64,000 bases of DNA from Acidimicrobiales bacterium (GCA_029263195.1 JAJCXX010000003.1:50325-114324); one strand, 5' to 3'; counted from the stretch's first letter, positions 27,828-37,714 are shown. Notes: generated from the letters alone by a model not told the origin. A program made the numbers and translations.

Positions 27828-30800
27828 CAGGGCCCGGCCTGGAATTTGCCCATGAACGTGACCATTTCCTGACTTGAAGTCTGGACTTGGCGAGCGATTG
27901 TGCGGCCCAGCCCGTCGACCCGGGGCTGCCACCGCTCGCGGGGCTGGAAGGTCTCCGTGCGAACCGATCCGGTTGTTCTGATGGCACCCATGTCGATCTC
28001 GAGAACCCGCTCAGCGCATTTCTTGACGCCGTTTTCGCATTTCCACATCTCGACCCAGGTCATCTTCACGTGCTTCACCTGGAACCCGAACTCGGCGATC
28101 ATTTCCACGTGGTTGTTTGCGATCCATTCGCCCCACTTGTCGACGAGCGCCGCTGAGGTCGCGGCCAGACCTTCGAGGACCACAACCGGCACCTGCGGGA
28201 GCGACGTCGGGATGTCGATGCCGAGAGCGTCCTCATCGCCGGCGAGCACCGTTGCTCCCGAGGCGGCAGCGCCAACGGCATCGCCCACTGTGCGGGTGGT
28301 GAGCCCCTTGACGGCTCCGGCCACGTTGATCGCTGACGATGCGCCGGCGAACACGTCTCGCCACCACCGCAGTTCGCCGGCGATACGTCTCGCCTCCTGG
28401 GGGCCGGAGGAACTCGGACGAACAGTGACCCACCAGTTGACTTTCACGTCCTTTTCGAACGAGTCGAGAACCCGTCGTTCGACGTTGTCGTCGGGGTAGC
28501 AGGCTCCGTCGGAGTCCTCGGCCAGACCGATCGGTCCGCCCCATCGTGTCGGTGAGCCGGTGCTGAGTCCGAGGCACTCGTCGAGCATGCGTTTCAGTTC
28601 GTCGGCCCTGTCTTCGGCGTCGTCGGCTTCCTTGTCGAGACGGTCGGCTTCCTCCCGGGCATCCTTGGCCTTCTGTTCAGCGGCGTCGCGCGCCTCGTCG
28701 GCCTCGCGCTTGGCATCGTTGGCCGTCTCCTCGGCGTCTTGTGCCTCTTCGAGGGCCTTGGCCCGAGCGGCCTGATCGGCCTCCCATGCTTCTCGACGGG
28801 CAGCGCGTGCTCCTTCGGCGTCGAGTGCCTCCCAATCGCTCTCGGTCTGTTCGGCCGACTCTTGGGACGGGTCGGACTGGTATTGGTCCCATGCCTCACC
28901 GGCGGCTTCACGACGTAGCCGGAGGTCCGTGCCGGTGATTCGTTCGCCGGTTTCGGAGTCCTCTATCCACGACTCTTCCTCGCTAGGCGGCGGTGCGTCG
29001 CGATTTCGTTCGGCCTTCTGACGAGCGTCCTTGGCGTCGTTGGCAGTGCCGTCGGCATCGTCAGCGTCGGAGCCGGCGTCGTCGGCCTCGGATTCGGCAT
29101 CTTCGGCGCTGGTCTCGGCGTCGTCGGCCGAAGAGCGTTTGGACTCGGCGTCGGCCTTGGCTTCTTCGTACTTGCGGCGAAGACGATCGCACGGCCCCTC
29201 TGTCGCGGCGCCCGTCGTGGTTGCGACGGGCGATCCCGTCGTGGTCGACTTGGTGGTTGTGGTCGTCTCGGTGGTGCCATCGTCGTTGCGGGTGCGGCTG
29301 AAGAAGTATCCACCGACAATGAGAGCCAAGCCGCCGAGCAGTGCGGTGAGTCCCCATGGGAAGCCGCCGTCGTCGCTGGACTCGGGACGAGTCGTGGAGT
29401 CGTCCTTGGTTGTGGAGCCCTTCGACGTGGACTCATCGATGGTGGATGTTGGTGCGGTCGTGGAGGGGGCACTGGTTGATGACGATGGTGCGACCTCAGT
29501 GGGGGCGAGGTCGTCGAGTGCGGTCATGAACTCCGACATTCCCGAACCTGCCGACACGGCGTAGGAGCAGGACAGCTCACCCGGATTGAATCTGTACTCT
29601 CCGCCGGAACCTTCGAGAGCGAAGTTCTCGGTGAAATTGTCGCCGCCTCCGCTGGTCGTCATCATGAAGTCGGGTCCGGAGTAGGTGATCTTCCCCCAGG
29701 TGACCTGACCCGATGTGAACTGATAAAGGGCAACATCCATCACATCGGGGGTGCTGCCTTCAAACACGTAAGCCTCGAACAGAGCCGACCAGTCGGCGCC
29801 GCATGCAGATGCCTCGTCGGATCCCTCCGCGTAGGTCGAGGCGGTCATGTTGAGCTGGATCGGGAACGGCCCGTGCTCGATATTCGGGAATGGGTTTCCA
29901 ACCAAGACCCGCGGGAGAGGCGGCATCAACGCCGGGAAGGTCGGGTAGGTCGTGGCGAATGTATTGCCGGCCTGGTAGCCCCCGCTGGCCGGTGTTTTGA
30001 ACGCAAAGGACCGGTAGCCGATATCGCGTCCAAACTCGCCCGAGGGCGTGAAGGCAATGAATCCGTTGTTGAAGACCAGCGCGGTGGTGTTGGTGGTGGT
30101 CGACTGGAAGCTAGAACCGTTGTTGCTCAACGCGTCGACATACCAGTTGCTGCCGGTGCATCGAACGACAATTGCATCAGAGGTATCGGTGAACAGGTCG
30201 TATGGGGCGAAGCTAGGGGCCACCCAGGAAGGGCTACCCGCCCTCAGGAACGCCCGGCCGAACTCGTAGATGTACATCGAGTTCCTGCAGGGAGCGCCAT
30301 CGCCGTAACTACCGGCGGTATGGGCACCCCAGATCGTGATGCCCCCGCCGAATGGAACGGATCCGGGGTTCATCGGCCGGGCGACCGTCACATGGGTGCC
30401 CAGCGCCTCTTGGGGTTCGTCGCTCGCCACATCGATACCGAGTCCGGTGATCAGATCATCGACAGAATCAGCGATCGTGCCGCCAAACGTCGGAACCTGG
30501 GACTTTTCGTAGACCAGCCAGTAGTCCCCCCACAGTTGGTTGGCGGTACCGGGGTCGCCGTCGGCTGGAGTGACCCTGACCAGGGTCGGTGACTCGGCGT
30601 TTCGTTCCCCGTTCTCCGTGGTGATGTCGTCGGTTCCATCGAAGTCGAGGTCGGTCGAGATTGCGAAGGGCTGCGGGTTGATGATCGCCTCGAACTCGTC
30701 GACGATCGAGATGTCGCCGGTTTCGTCGACCACCTCGGCTCCGAACGGTGAGATGGGCTGGCGGGGTGGCACCCCGGTGATGAGAGGACTGTCTCCGCTC

Positions 30801-30988
30801 ACCAATGAGCGCAATACGTCCTCGAGGCCGGCTCCCTCGAACAGGGGAGCCCCCTTGCCGGTCGCGACCCCGGCGGTCGGCAAGGCCGCGTTGCGTACGT
30901 CTGCGGTTGCTGGTCCGACGGCCAGCGCGGCCGACGCGGCCAAGGCTGTGATCAGGACCGCGATGATGATGAGCCGACGACGCATCAC
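27824..30988 (-). CDS. Large membrane protein: secreted N-terminal region, one central TM, long Ala/Asp/Glu coiled-coil C-terminal half
   Basis: 1054 aa; signal LIIIAVLITALAASAALAVGP; TM WGLTALLGGLALIVGGYFF; then heptad-like EDAESEADDAGSDADDADGTANDAKDARQKAE. Confidence 0.75.
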   Translation of the reverse strand: MMRRRLIIIAVLITALAASAALAVGPATADVRNAALPTAGVATGKGAPLFEGAGLEDVLRSLVSGDSPLITGVPPRQPISPFGAEVVDETGDISIVDEFEAIINPQPFAISTDLDFDGTDDITTENGERNAESPTLVRVTPADGDPGTANQLWGDYWLVYEKSQVPTFGGTIADSVDDLITGLGIDVASDEPQEALGTHVTVARPMNPGSVPFGGGITIWGAHTAGSYGDGAPCRNSMYIYEFGRAFLRAGSPSWVAPSFAPYDLFTDTSDAIVVRCTGSNWYVDALSNNGSSFQSTTTNTTALVFNNGFIAFTPSGEFGRDIGYRSFAFKTPASGGYQAGNTFATTYPTFPALMPPLPRVLVGNPFPNIEHGPFPIQLNMTASTYAEGSDEASACGADWSALFEAYVFEGSTPDVMDVALYQFTSGQVTWGKITYSGPDFMMTTSGGGDNFTENFALEGSGGEYRFNPGELSCSYAVSAGSGMSEFMTALDDLAPTEVAPSSSTSAPSTTAPTSTIDESTSKGSTTKDDSTTRPESSDDGGFPWGLTALLGGLALIVGGYFFSRTRNDDGTTETTTTTKSTTTGSPVATTTGAATEGPCDRLRRKYEEAKADAESKRSSADDAETSAEDAESEADDAGSDADDADGTANDAKDARQKAERNRDAPPPSEEESWIEDSETGERITGTDLRLRREAAGEAWDQYQSDPSQESAEQTESDWEALDAEGARAARREAWEADQAARAKALEEAQDAEETANDAKREADEARDAAEQKAKDAREEADRLDKEADDAEDRADELKRMLDECLGLSTGSPTRWGGPIGLAEDSDGACYPDDNVERRVLDSFEKDVKVNWWVTVRPSSSGPQEARRIAGELRWWRDVFAGASSAINVAGAVKGLTTRTVGDAVGAAASGATVLAGDEDALGIDIPTSLPQVPVVVLEGLAATSAALVDKWGEWIANNHVEMIAEFGFQVKHVKMTWVEMWKCENGVKKCAERVLEIDMGAIRTTGSVRTETFQPRERWQPRVDGLGRTIARQVQTSSQEMVTFMGKFQAGPC

Positions 30989-31110
30989 TACCCCCTTCAG
31001 TTGCGATGTGCGGCACCATTGTTGTCGATCGTTCGATGCTTTGCCCGTGGAACGGCAACAGTCGTCGGAATGGGTCAGAATGCAGGTGCTTGCTCAATCG
31101 GGGAGAATTC

Positions 31111-31719
31111 ATGGATCGCACGATCGCTGGCCGGGTGATGATGGCGGCCGGTGCTGTCCTTGCGGTCGTCGGACTGGTGGGATTGGTGACCGGCGGTGAC
31201 GACGAGACCAATGTCGCGCCGGCCGCGACCACAACGGTTGGTCCGACCACCACCACGACAACCGTCCAGGCCACTACCACCACTGTTGTGGCCGAGACGA
31301 CCACCGAGGCGCCCACCACATCCACGACCACTACGTCGACGACGACCACGACCTTGGCTCCGGAAACTGTCGAGGGCTTCCTGGCGGTGTTCAACGAAGC
31401 GTTCGATACTGGCGATGTGGATGTGCTGGCCGATCGACTCAGCGAGGCGACCATCGAGCGGTACGGAATCGATCAGTGCACCACCCACCTGATGGGCATA
31501 TTGCCCCAGCCCCAGGGACTATCGCTGCGTAGAACCGTTGGAGTCGGACCGTGGGACTACGTGACCGACGACGTCACCACCTCACTTGGTGACGTCACCG
31601 CTCTTGAGGTGGATCGTGTCGTCAACGGCGAGACGATCATCCAGGAACTCCATTGGCAACTCGCCGACGGGTTCTACACCTGGTTCACCGACTGCGGCGA
31701 ACCCCCGATCATCGACTAG
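31111..31719 (+). CDS. Single-TM protein with Thr-rich linker and small extracytoplasmic domain
   Basis: MDRTIAGRVMMAAGAVLAVVGLVGLVTGG then TTTVGPTTTTTTVQATTTTVV; RBS GGGGAG before ATG 31111. Confidence 0.6.
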   Translation: MDRTIAGRVMMAAGAVLAVVGLVGLVTGGDDETNVAPAATTTVGPTTTTTTVQATTTTVVAETTTEAPTTSTTTTSTTTTTLAPETVEGFLAVFNEAFDTGDVDVLADRLSEATIERYGIDQCTTHLMGILPQPQGLSLRRTVGVGPWDYVTDDVTTSLGDVTALEVDRVVNGETIIQELHWQLADGFYTWFTDCGEPPIID

Positions 31720-32636
31720 TTGGAGACTCCCGACAGCCAGGAGATCAGGTCGGTGACCACCTCGTCGCGGTTGATCTCGTTGAGCATTTCGTGCCGGCCA
31801 TCGGGATAGAGATTTGCGGTGACGCGCTCGACACCCAGAACCGCGAAGTTGGTGGCCAGAGCGCTCACGCTCTCACCGAATCCGCCCACCGGATCCTGCA
31901 TTCCCGACATCACGAGCACGGGCACGTTCTTTGGAATCTTCGCCTCGGCCTCGTCGTCCCAGGCGTCGACCATTCCGCGGAGCATGTCGGCGACGAATCC
32001 GTTCGACAATGGAGTCCCGCACCATGGATCGTCGATGTAGTTGCGGACCTCGTCGGTGTCGCAGCTCAACCATTCGAATCCGTTGGTGTTGTCGCTGGTG
32101 AACGGTTCGTTGAAACCCGCGAACATGGCGGCGAAGAGATCGCTCGGAGCGTCGGGATCGGCGTCGGCCATGGAGTCGAGCAACGGAAGGAGTTCGTCGG
32201 ATCCTTCGAGGCCGCGTGAACTCCCACTGAGAATCACACCGGAGAGGTCGTTGCCCCAGCGTTCGATGTATCCCTGGGCCACGAACGAGCCCATGCTGTG
32301 ACCGAACAGCACGATCTCGGACTCGGGATGGTCGGTACGAATGCGGTCACTCACGACGGAGGCATCGTCGAGCATGGCGGCCCACCCGCCAGGGCGAGCG
32401 ATTCCGTGCTCTCCGTGCCGGTCGGCGGTGCGACCGTGTCCCCGATGGTCGTGGGCATAGACCCCGAACCCGGCTTCGGTGAGCGCTATGGCCGCTCGGG
32501 CGTAGCGCTCGAGGTGTTCGCTGGCTCCGTGCATCATCTGCACGATCAGTGTGGGCTCGGTGTCGGGCAACCAACTGGTGGCTTCGAATAGCACGCCGTC
32601 GCGGCCAGTCAGTGTGAGGTCGGTGCGATTTGCCAT
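31716..32636 (-). CDS. Alpha/beta hydrolase (monoacylglycerol lipase-like)
   Basis: VQMMHGASEHLERYARAAIALTEAGFGVYAHDHRGHGRT; LFGHSMGSFVAQGYIE. Confidence 0.9.
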   Translation of the reverse strand: MANRTDLTLTGRDGVLFEATSWLPDTEPTLIVQMMHGASEHLERYARAAIALTEAGFGVYAHDHRGHGRTADRHGEHGIARPGGWAAMLDDASVVSDRIRTDHPESEIVLFGHSMGSFVAQGYIERWGNDLSGVILSGSSRGLEGSDELLPLLDSMADADPDAPSDLFAAMFAGFNEPFTSDNTNGFEWLSCDTDEVRNYIDDPWCGTPLSNGFVADMLRGMVDAWDDEAEAKIPKNVPVLVMSGMQDPVGGFGESVSALATNFAVLGVERVTANLYPDGRHEMLNEINRDEVVTDLISWLSGVSN

Positions 32637-32673
32637 CAGCGTTCCCTTCGTGGAACTCGTTGTTGTGTCTGAA

Positions 32674-32724
32674 CTGTCTTGGTAAGTGGACTGTTTTGGT
32701 AAGTGGACTGTTTTGGTAAGTGGA
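32674..32724. repeat. Three tandem 17-bp units (ctgtYttggtaagtgga), candidate operator array
   Basis: 32674-32690, 32691-32707, 32708-32724; units 2 and 3 identical, unit 1 differs by one base; 38 bp upstream of the 31716-32636 start codon. Confidence 0.85.
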
Positions 32725-32744
32725 CTATGGAGCCAAATCGCCTA

Positions 32745-32831
32745 ATTCCCCTCCCCCCATCCGAAATCAGTGTCGGTGGGCTACAAGGATTGTGGCTCAG
32801 GACCACTGATTTCGGATGGGGGGAGGGGGAT
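32745..32831. repeat. 28-bp inverted repeat (one mismatch), 31-nt loop; candidate operon-end hairpin
   Basis: attcccctccccccatccgaaatcagtg (32745-32772) versus reverse complement of 32804-32831; spans the stop codon of the yqeC-like gene. Confidence 0.9.
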
Positions 32832-33530
32832 TGAGATGGCGATGGCTTCGATGTTTCTGGTGGCGAGTTCGGCGAGAAGTTGATGGGCCAGCTCATCGTC
32901 GGGTGAGACCTTTGTGACTACCACCACGAATCGTGCTGAATCGGGGACGTTCTTTCGACTGCCTCGGGGGCTGGTCAGGGCTCGGGCGGCCAGTTGGGGT
33001 GTGAGTCTCTCCCACGGGGAGCATTCGGCGGCGGCGGCCAAACGAAGAGGTCGGAAGCATCGATCATGAATGACTCTTCCGAGGGCGTCGGCGCCGATCA
33101 CCGCGATGGTGGTGGTGGTGAGCGACGGGATCGGTGGTTCGAACACTTTTGGGGCCTTGAAGGGGCGGCGGCGCGCTCCGTCGGCCTCCACCACGACATG
33201 GTCGGCCAGTCCGAACCAGCGGTCGACAAGGTCGGGGGACACGCCTACGGCTTTGTGTTCGAAGACGCTTCCCCACGCCTGCACCAGTTGGTGGGTGTCG
33301 AGAGCGTCGGTGAGATCGCCGTCGGATGGTTCGATCAGAACCGGACTGTCGCCTCGTTGCTCGCGGCCCATCTTGGTGGTGGTGGTGATGATTCTACGAC
33401 CGGTGAGTTGCCCCGAAATGGCAAAAAGCAGAGTCGTCTTGCCGCCGCCGCCCACCAACGAGATCAACTCGTGGTCGCCCAGGTCGAGGTGGGCCGCCAC
33501 CGTCGACAGTTCGATGGCTTCGGTGCTCAT
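32781..33530 (-). CDS. yqeC: YqeC family selenium-dependent hydroxylase accessory protein
   Basis: ISLVGGGGKTTLLFAIS; TTTTKMG; VVVEADGARRRPFKAPKVFEPPIP. Confidence 0.87.
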   Translation of the reverse strand: MSTEAIELSTVAAHLDLGDHELISLVGGGGKTTLLFAISGQLTGRRIITTTTKMGREQRGDSPVLIEPSDGDLTDALDTHQLVQAWGSVFEHKAVGVSPDLVDRWFGLADHVVVEADGARRRPFKAPKVFEPPIPSLTTTTIAVIGADALGRVIHDRCFRPLRLAAAAECSPWERLTPQLAARALTSPRGSRKNVPDSARFVVVVTKVSPDDELAHQLLAELATRNIEAIAISIPLPPSEISGPEPQSL

Positions 33531-34342
33531 TCGCTGCTTCCCGACGTGAGGTCGGAGCCGAGCCGGCTGAGCACCGCTTCAACCACACCGCCACCCACTG
33601 CCAATGCCTTGTCGGAAATTTCGTGACACGCTGAAGCGTCGGGCCGGGGGTCCACATCGCCGATCTTTACTCCAACACCGACCGTTGCCGCGCTCGTGAT
33701 CAAGCCGCGAATGGCACCATCGAACGGGGCCGATACCGCGACGCCGCCGATTGATCCGAGTCGGTCTCCCTCCGTGACGACGTCTCCAATGGAGCACTCC
33801 CACTCTGCTCGGCCCTCGACCGGTGCTCTCAGCACACGTTCAGATCCGCGACCGCCGATGATGCCCGGTGTGCCGGTGTTGACAGCCGGTGAGCCTTCCC
33901 AGATCACACGGCCCAAGTGATGGCCGCGCTTGGTTTCAACCGCGGCATGACAATCGATACCGGCCGTGAATCCGGGACCGAGACCGATCACTGTCTCGGC
34001 GTCGTCGATGGTGGTGTCGATGTTCACTTTCGCGAGTCGTGCATCCACCACGACCGATGCGTCGATCGGCGGTAGTCCTGGCGAGACGACCACTGGTATG
34101 ACTCCGGCAAGCGCGGTCGCGATCAGTTCGTCGAGGTTGTCGATACGTCTTCCGACCAGTCCTTCGATCGTTACTGATTCATCGAGGACCGCTGAGGACA
34201 ACGCGACGGTTCGGCGGACGGTCAGGGGCTCGGCGAGTTCGCACACGACCACCGGAAATCCAGCCCGATTGAGACGCCAGGCAACCCCCGTCGCGAGATC
34301 ACCACCGCCTCGAATAACGACGGGATGCCGGCCGAACATCAT
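33527..34342 (-). CDS. yqeB: YqeB family selenium-dependent molybdenum hydroxylase system protein
   Basis: VVIRGGGDLATGVAWRLNRAGFPVVVCELAEPLTVRRTVALSSAV; VIGLGPGFTAGIDCHAAVETKRGHHLGRVIW. Confidence 0.87.
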   Translation of the reverse strand: MMFGRHPVVIRGGGDLATGVAWRLNRAGFPVVVCELAEPLTVRRTVALSSAVLDESVTIEGLVGRRIDNLDELIATALAGVIPVVVSPGLPPIDASVVVDARLAKVNIDTTIDDAETVIGLGPGFTAGIDCHAAVETKRGHHLGRVIWEGSPAVNTGTPGIIGGRGSERVLRAPVEGRAEWECSIGDVVTEGDRLGSIGGVAVSAPFDGAIRGLITSAATVGVGVKIGDVDPRPDASACHEISDKALAVGGGVVEAVLSRLGSDLTSGSSE

Positions 34343-35166
34343 CAGTCGGGGAGAGGGGTGCGTCTGTCGGCGATTATCTGGCCCATGATCGAGAGAGCAA
34401 TCTCCTCCGGGGTCTCGGCATGTATCTCGACACCGATCGGCGCGGTGACACGTTCCAGATCCTCGTCACTTGTTCCAGCGTCACGCAGCTTCCCTGATGT
34501 CGTGTCCCAGCGGCGGACACTCCCCATCACACCGATCGAACGAACCGGAGATGCCAGCAACGGCGGAATCGTCTCGAGGTCGAGGGTGACGCTGCGGGTG
34601 ACGAGCACGGCGTGGGTCTGATCGTTGACCGGTTCGGCCTGGAGTGCGTCGGCGATCGATCCCATGATCACGGCGTCGGCATTGGGCACTGCGGATGCGT
34701 CGGCCAGTTCGGCGCGGTCGTCGACCGCCACCACGCGGTAGCCCAGCCAGTGGGCGAGGTCGATGACGGCACGGCCTACATGGCCGCAGCCGACGACGAG
34801 AACGGTTGGACGGCTCATGAAGGGCTCCATGTGGATCGTGACGGTGCCGCCGCAGACGCCGGGATCGCCGGTGCTGGGGTCGATGAGGTCGTAGTCGAGC
34901 ACTCGGCTGAGCCCGTCGGTTAGGGCAACAGCGGCTTCGGCCACGACCCGAGATTCCATTTCGCCACCGCCGACCGTGCCGATCTGGCGACCATCGGCCC
35001 AGATGAGCATCTTCGATCCGGCCCGCCTCGGAACCGACCGGTCGGTGCGGATGACGGTGGCGAGGACCACGGGGTGTCCGACTTCGATCGAATCGGCCAG
35101 TGTCCGCATGATGATGTGATCGGTAATGGCGGCTGTGCTCGTCTTGTCGTTTCCGGACTGGGGCAT
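34342..35166 (-). CDS. XdhC family protein (molybdenum hydroxylase maturation)
   Basis: GHPVVLATVIRTDRSVPRRAGSKMLIWADGRQIGTVGGGEMESRV; VVGCGHVGRAVIDLAHWLGYRVVAVDDR. Start ATG 35166. Confidence 0.9.
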   Translation of the reverse strand: MPQSGNDKTSTAAITDHIIMRTLADSIEVGHPVVLATVIRTDRSVPRRAGSKMLIWADGRQIGTVGGGEMESRVVAEAAVALTDGLSRVLDYDLIDPSTGDPGVCGGTVTIHMEPFMSRPTVLVVGCGHVGRAVIDLAHWLGYRVVAVDDRAELADASAVPNADAVIMGSIADALQAEPVNDQTHAVLVTRSVTLDLETIPPLLASPVRSIGVMGSVRRWDTTSGKLRDAGTSDEDLERVTAPIGVEIHAETPEEIALSIMGQIIADRRTPLPD

Positions 35167-35222
35167 GTGTCTCGGTTTCTCGGCGGGGTTTGCTGGGCTG
35201 ACGCTAGTCGGGCGTCTTGGTT

Positions 35223-36257
35223 CTAGACGATGCGGTCCTGAAGCGGACGGCCTTCGACGAAATTCACGATGTTGAGGTAGTCGCCGGCTCGAAACTCGAC
35301 GCCCAGAACCATGTTTCCGAGGGCGCAGTGTGGAGTGAGGATCACGTTGGCTCGCCGATCGTCGGCCAGTTCCAGCAACGGGTTGTCGGCCCTCACCGGC
35401 TCCCATCGGTATCCGTCGGTGGCGACACCGGCGAGGTGACCACTCTTGTAAGCGGCGGCCACAGCGTCTTCATCGAGGGTGGTGGAAGCTCCGGTACTCA
35501 CCAGGATCGAACCCGGTTTCATCGCTGCCAGGAATTCGCGGCCGGTGATTCCGTCGGTTTGGTCGGAGCTGGGTACGAGCATGCAGATGACGTCGCTCTC
35601 GCCCAGCAGACCGTCGAACGATGCGTACCGGATGCCCTGTTCCCGCTCGAGCGACTCGGGTAGGCGATTGGGATTGTGGTACACGACATCGGATCCGAAG
35701 GCCCTGAGACGCAGCGCCAATTGAGTGCCGATCTCGCCGAAACCCATGATTCCGACCGTCGCCCCGCTCAGCATCGTGATGCCCTGGCGTTGGCTCCAGT
35801 TGATGACGAAGTTGTTGGCGTCGGTGAGGGCCGGATCGCCCCAGTCGTGACCGCTCGCCGTCTCTTCGGTGCCGTCACGCAGGCGTTTCACCAGGGACAA
35901 CACAAGAGCCATCGTGTGTTCGGCGACCGCCATCGATGTGGCCAGGGGACGACAACAAACGGCCACCCCGGCCTGTTCGGCGGCCGGCAGGTCGATGTCG
36001 TGGCTTCTGGTGCCCAGTCGCTGGATGAGCTCCAGACCGATTGCCCCTCGGATCATCTCGGCATCGATCACCCCGGACCTTTCCGAGATCATGAAGTCGG
36101 CTCCGTCGAGTGCCGCCACGATCGTTTCCCGATCCGGCGATTCGAGCATGTTGATGTCGAGCCAGTCGGGTGCCGCTTTCAGAGCGAGCTGTTGGTGAAC
36201 GAGCGGTCTCTCGGTGATGAAGACCGCCCGGTGCGAATGACTTCCGGATGAACTCAT
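35223..36257 (-). CDS. D-isomer-specific 2-hydroxyacid dehydrogenase
   Basis: GATVGIMGFGEIGTQLALRLRAFGSDVVYHNPNRLP; NAD-binding C-terminal domain. Confidence 0.88.
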   Translation of the reverse strand: MSSSGSHSHRAVFITERPLVHQQLALKAAPDWLDINMLESPDRETIVAALDGADFMISERSGVIDAEMIRGAIGLELIQRLGTRSHDIDLPAAEQAGVAVCCRPLATSMAVAEHTMALVLSLVKRLRDGTEETASGHDWGDPALTDANNFVINWSQRQGITMLSGATVGIMGFGEIGTQLALRLRAFGSDVVYHNPNRLPESLEREQGIRYASFDGLLGESDVICMLVPSSDQTDGITGREFLAAMKPGSILVSTGASTTLDEDAVAAAYKSGHLAGVATDGYRWEPVRADNPLLELADDRRANVILTPHCALGNMVLGVEFRAGDYLNIVNFVEGRPLQDRIV

Positions 36258-36261
36258 CTCG

Positions 36262-37656
36262 TCAGATCACCTGCCATGACGACCCGAGATCATCGATCCC
36301 GCACCGTTGGGCCACAGCCCGCTGGGTCGTGCGGGCCTTCGCCACGATCGCGGACTCGTCCATGGTCTTGACCTCGCGTCGGTGCATCACCAGAGTGCCG
36401 TCAACTACGACCGTGTCGACGTCGCTTCCTTGCGCTGCGAACACCACCGATGCCACCGGGTTCCAAATGGGCTGAAGGTGTGGGGCATCAACATCGATCA
36501 CAATGAAGTCAGCGGCCTTGCCGACTTCGAGCGAGCCGATCCTCGATTCGAGGCCGAGGGCCTTGGCCCCGTTGAGTGTCGCCATCTCCAGAATTGTCTC
36601 GGGAGTGATGGCCGCCCGGCGGTGTTCTCGCATCCGGGCCACATGGGCGGTGACCCGCAGGTCGCGCAACAGATCCATGTTGGCGTTGGTGGGTGCACCA
36701 TCGCAGCCGAGAGTGACGTTGACTCCGGCATCGAGCATGTCGGTCACGCGTGCCGGGCCCCAACCAGTGGCCGAGTTGTTCCCGGGACAGTGAGCGACCG
36801 TCGTGCCGGTGGCGGCCAGAACGGCGATGTCTTCGTCGTCGGCGATCGTGCAGTGGGCGAGCACGGTACGAGGACCGAGCAGACCGAGGTGCTCGGCGAG
36901 AGCGACATGGCTTCGGTGGCCAAGCGACCGGGCGTAGTCGTTGTCGGAGGGAAGTTCGGCCAGATGGATGGTGATGCCGATTCCGTGCTCTCGAGCGAGA
37001 GACGCCACCTCTGGAAACAGCGAAAGGTCGTTGACTGGCTCGACCGATCTCGAACCGAACCAGATCTGCAGCCGTCCGTCCGGGTCGGTCCAGCGTTGGT
37101 GTCCGGCAATGGTTCCGGCCATGCCCGACTCGCGGTCCTGCCACATGCTCAGCGGCCAGCCGGCTTCGTCGCGCTTCTCCGGCGACACGTCCATCACGAG
37201 GTTTCCCAGCGCGGCACGAATTCCGGAATCGAGACACATCTGGGCAATACCGTCGAGCCCGTAGTGGTCGGCCAGAAGGCACTCGACAAACCCGGTGGTT
37301 CCCGACTTGAGCATCTCGAGTACGCACAGCGAGGCGCTCGCCAGAGCATCCTCGTGGGTGTAGGTGCCCTGCAGTGGGAAGATTCGTCCGAACAGCCAAG
37401 TGTGGAAATCGCCGGGACCGCTCGCCTCGCTGACCCCGCGCAGCATGCATTGCGAAGTGTGAACGTGAGTGTCGATCAGCCCCGGCAACATGATGCCCCC
37501 GCGGCAGTCGATCAATTCGTCGTCGGGATGGGCGGCCAAGAGTTCGTCGGCCTTGCCCACCGATTCGATGTCGCTGCCGACCACCCTGATGGCGCCTTCG
37601 GAGATGATCCGACGGTCGTTGTCCAGGGTCAGGATCGTGGCGTTCGAGTAGATCAA
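36262..37656 (-). CDS. Amidohydrolase/deaminase (chlorohydrolase-like)
   Basis: MLPGLIDTHVHTSQCMLRG; LAHCTIADDEDIAVLAATGTTVAHCPGNNSATGWG; LGCDGAPTNANMD. Confidence 0.9.
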   Translation of the reverse strand: MIYSNATILTLDNDRRIISEGAIRVVGSDIESVGKADELLAAHPDDELIDCRGGIMLPGLIDTHVHTSQCMLRGVSEASGPGDFHTWLFGRIFPLQGTYTHEDALASASLCVLEMLKSGTTGFVECLLADHYGLDGIAQMCLDSGIRAALGNLVMDVSPEKRDEAGWPLSMWQDRESGMAGTIAGHQRWTDPDGRLQIWFGSRSVEPVNDLSLFPEVASLAREHGIGITIHLAELPSDNDYARSLGHRSHVALAEHLGLLGPRTVLAHCTIADDEDIAVLAATGTTVAHCPGNNSATGWGPARVTDMLDAGVNVTLGCDGAPTNANMDLLRDLRVTAHVARMREHRRAAITPETILEMATLNGAKALGLESRIGSLEVGKAADFIVIDVDAPHLQPIWNPVASVVFAAQGSDVDTVVVDGTLVMHRREVKTMDESAIVAKARTTQRAVAQRCGIDDLGSSWQVI

Positions 37657-37714
37657 GTCGGACCTGATTCGTAGTAGTGGTTGGGGTAGTGCAAGGGGGA
37701 GTGGGGACGCCCGG

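Noticed and set aside
28590-29190. GC-rich degenerate repeat DNA (cgtcgtcggc-type) as an independent repeat element
   Set aside because: Explained by codon usage in the Ala/Asp/Glu coiled-coil segment of the 1054-aa protein.
32674-32724. Possible CRISPR array
   Set aside because: Units are directly contiguous (17 bp) with no spacers and no cas genes.
36307-37674. 455-aa plus-strand ORF
   Set aside because: Antisense shadow of the amidohydrolase at 36262-37656, which has metal-binding motifs.
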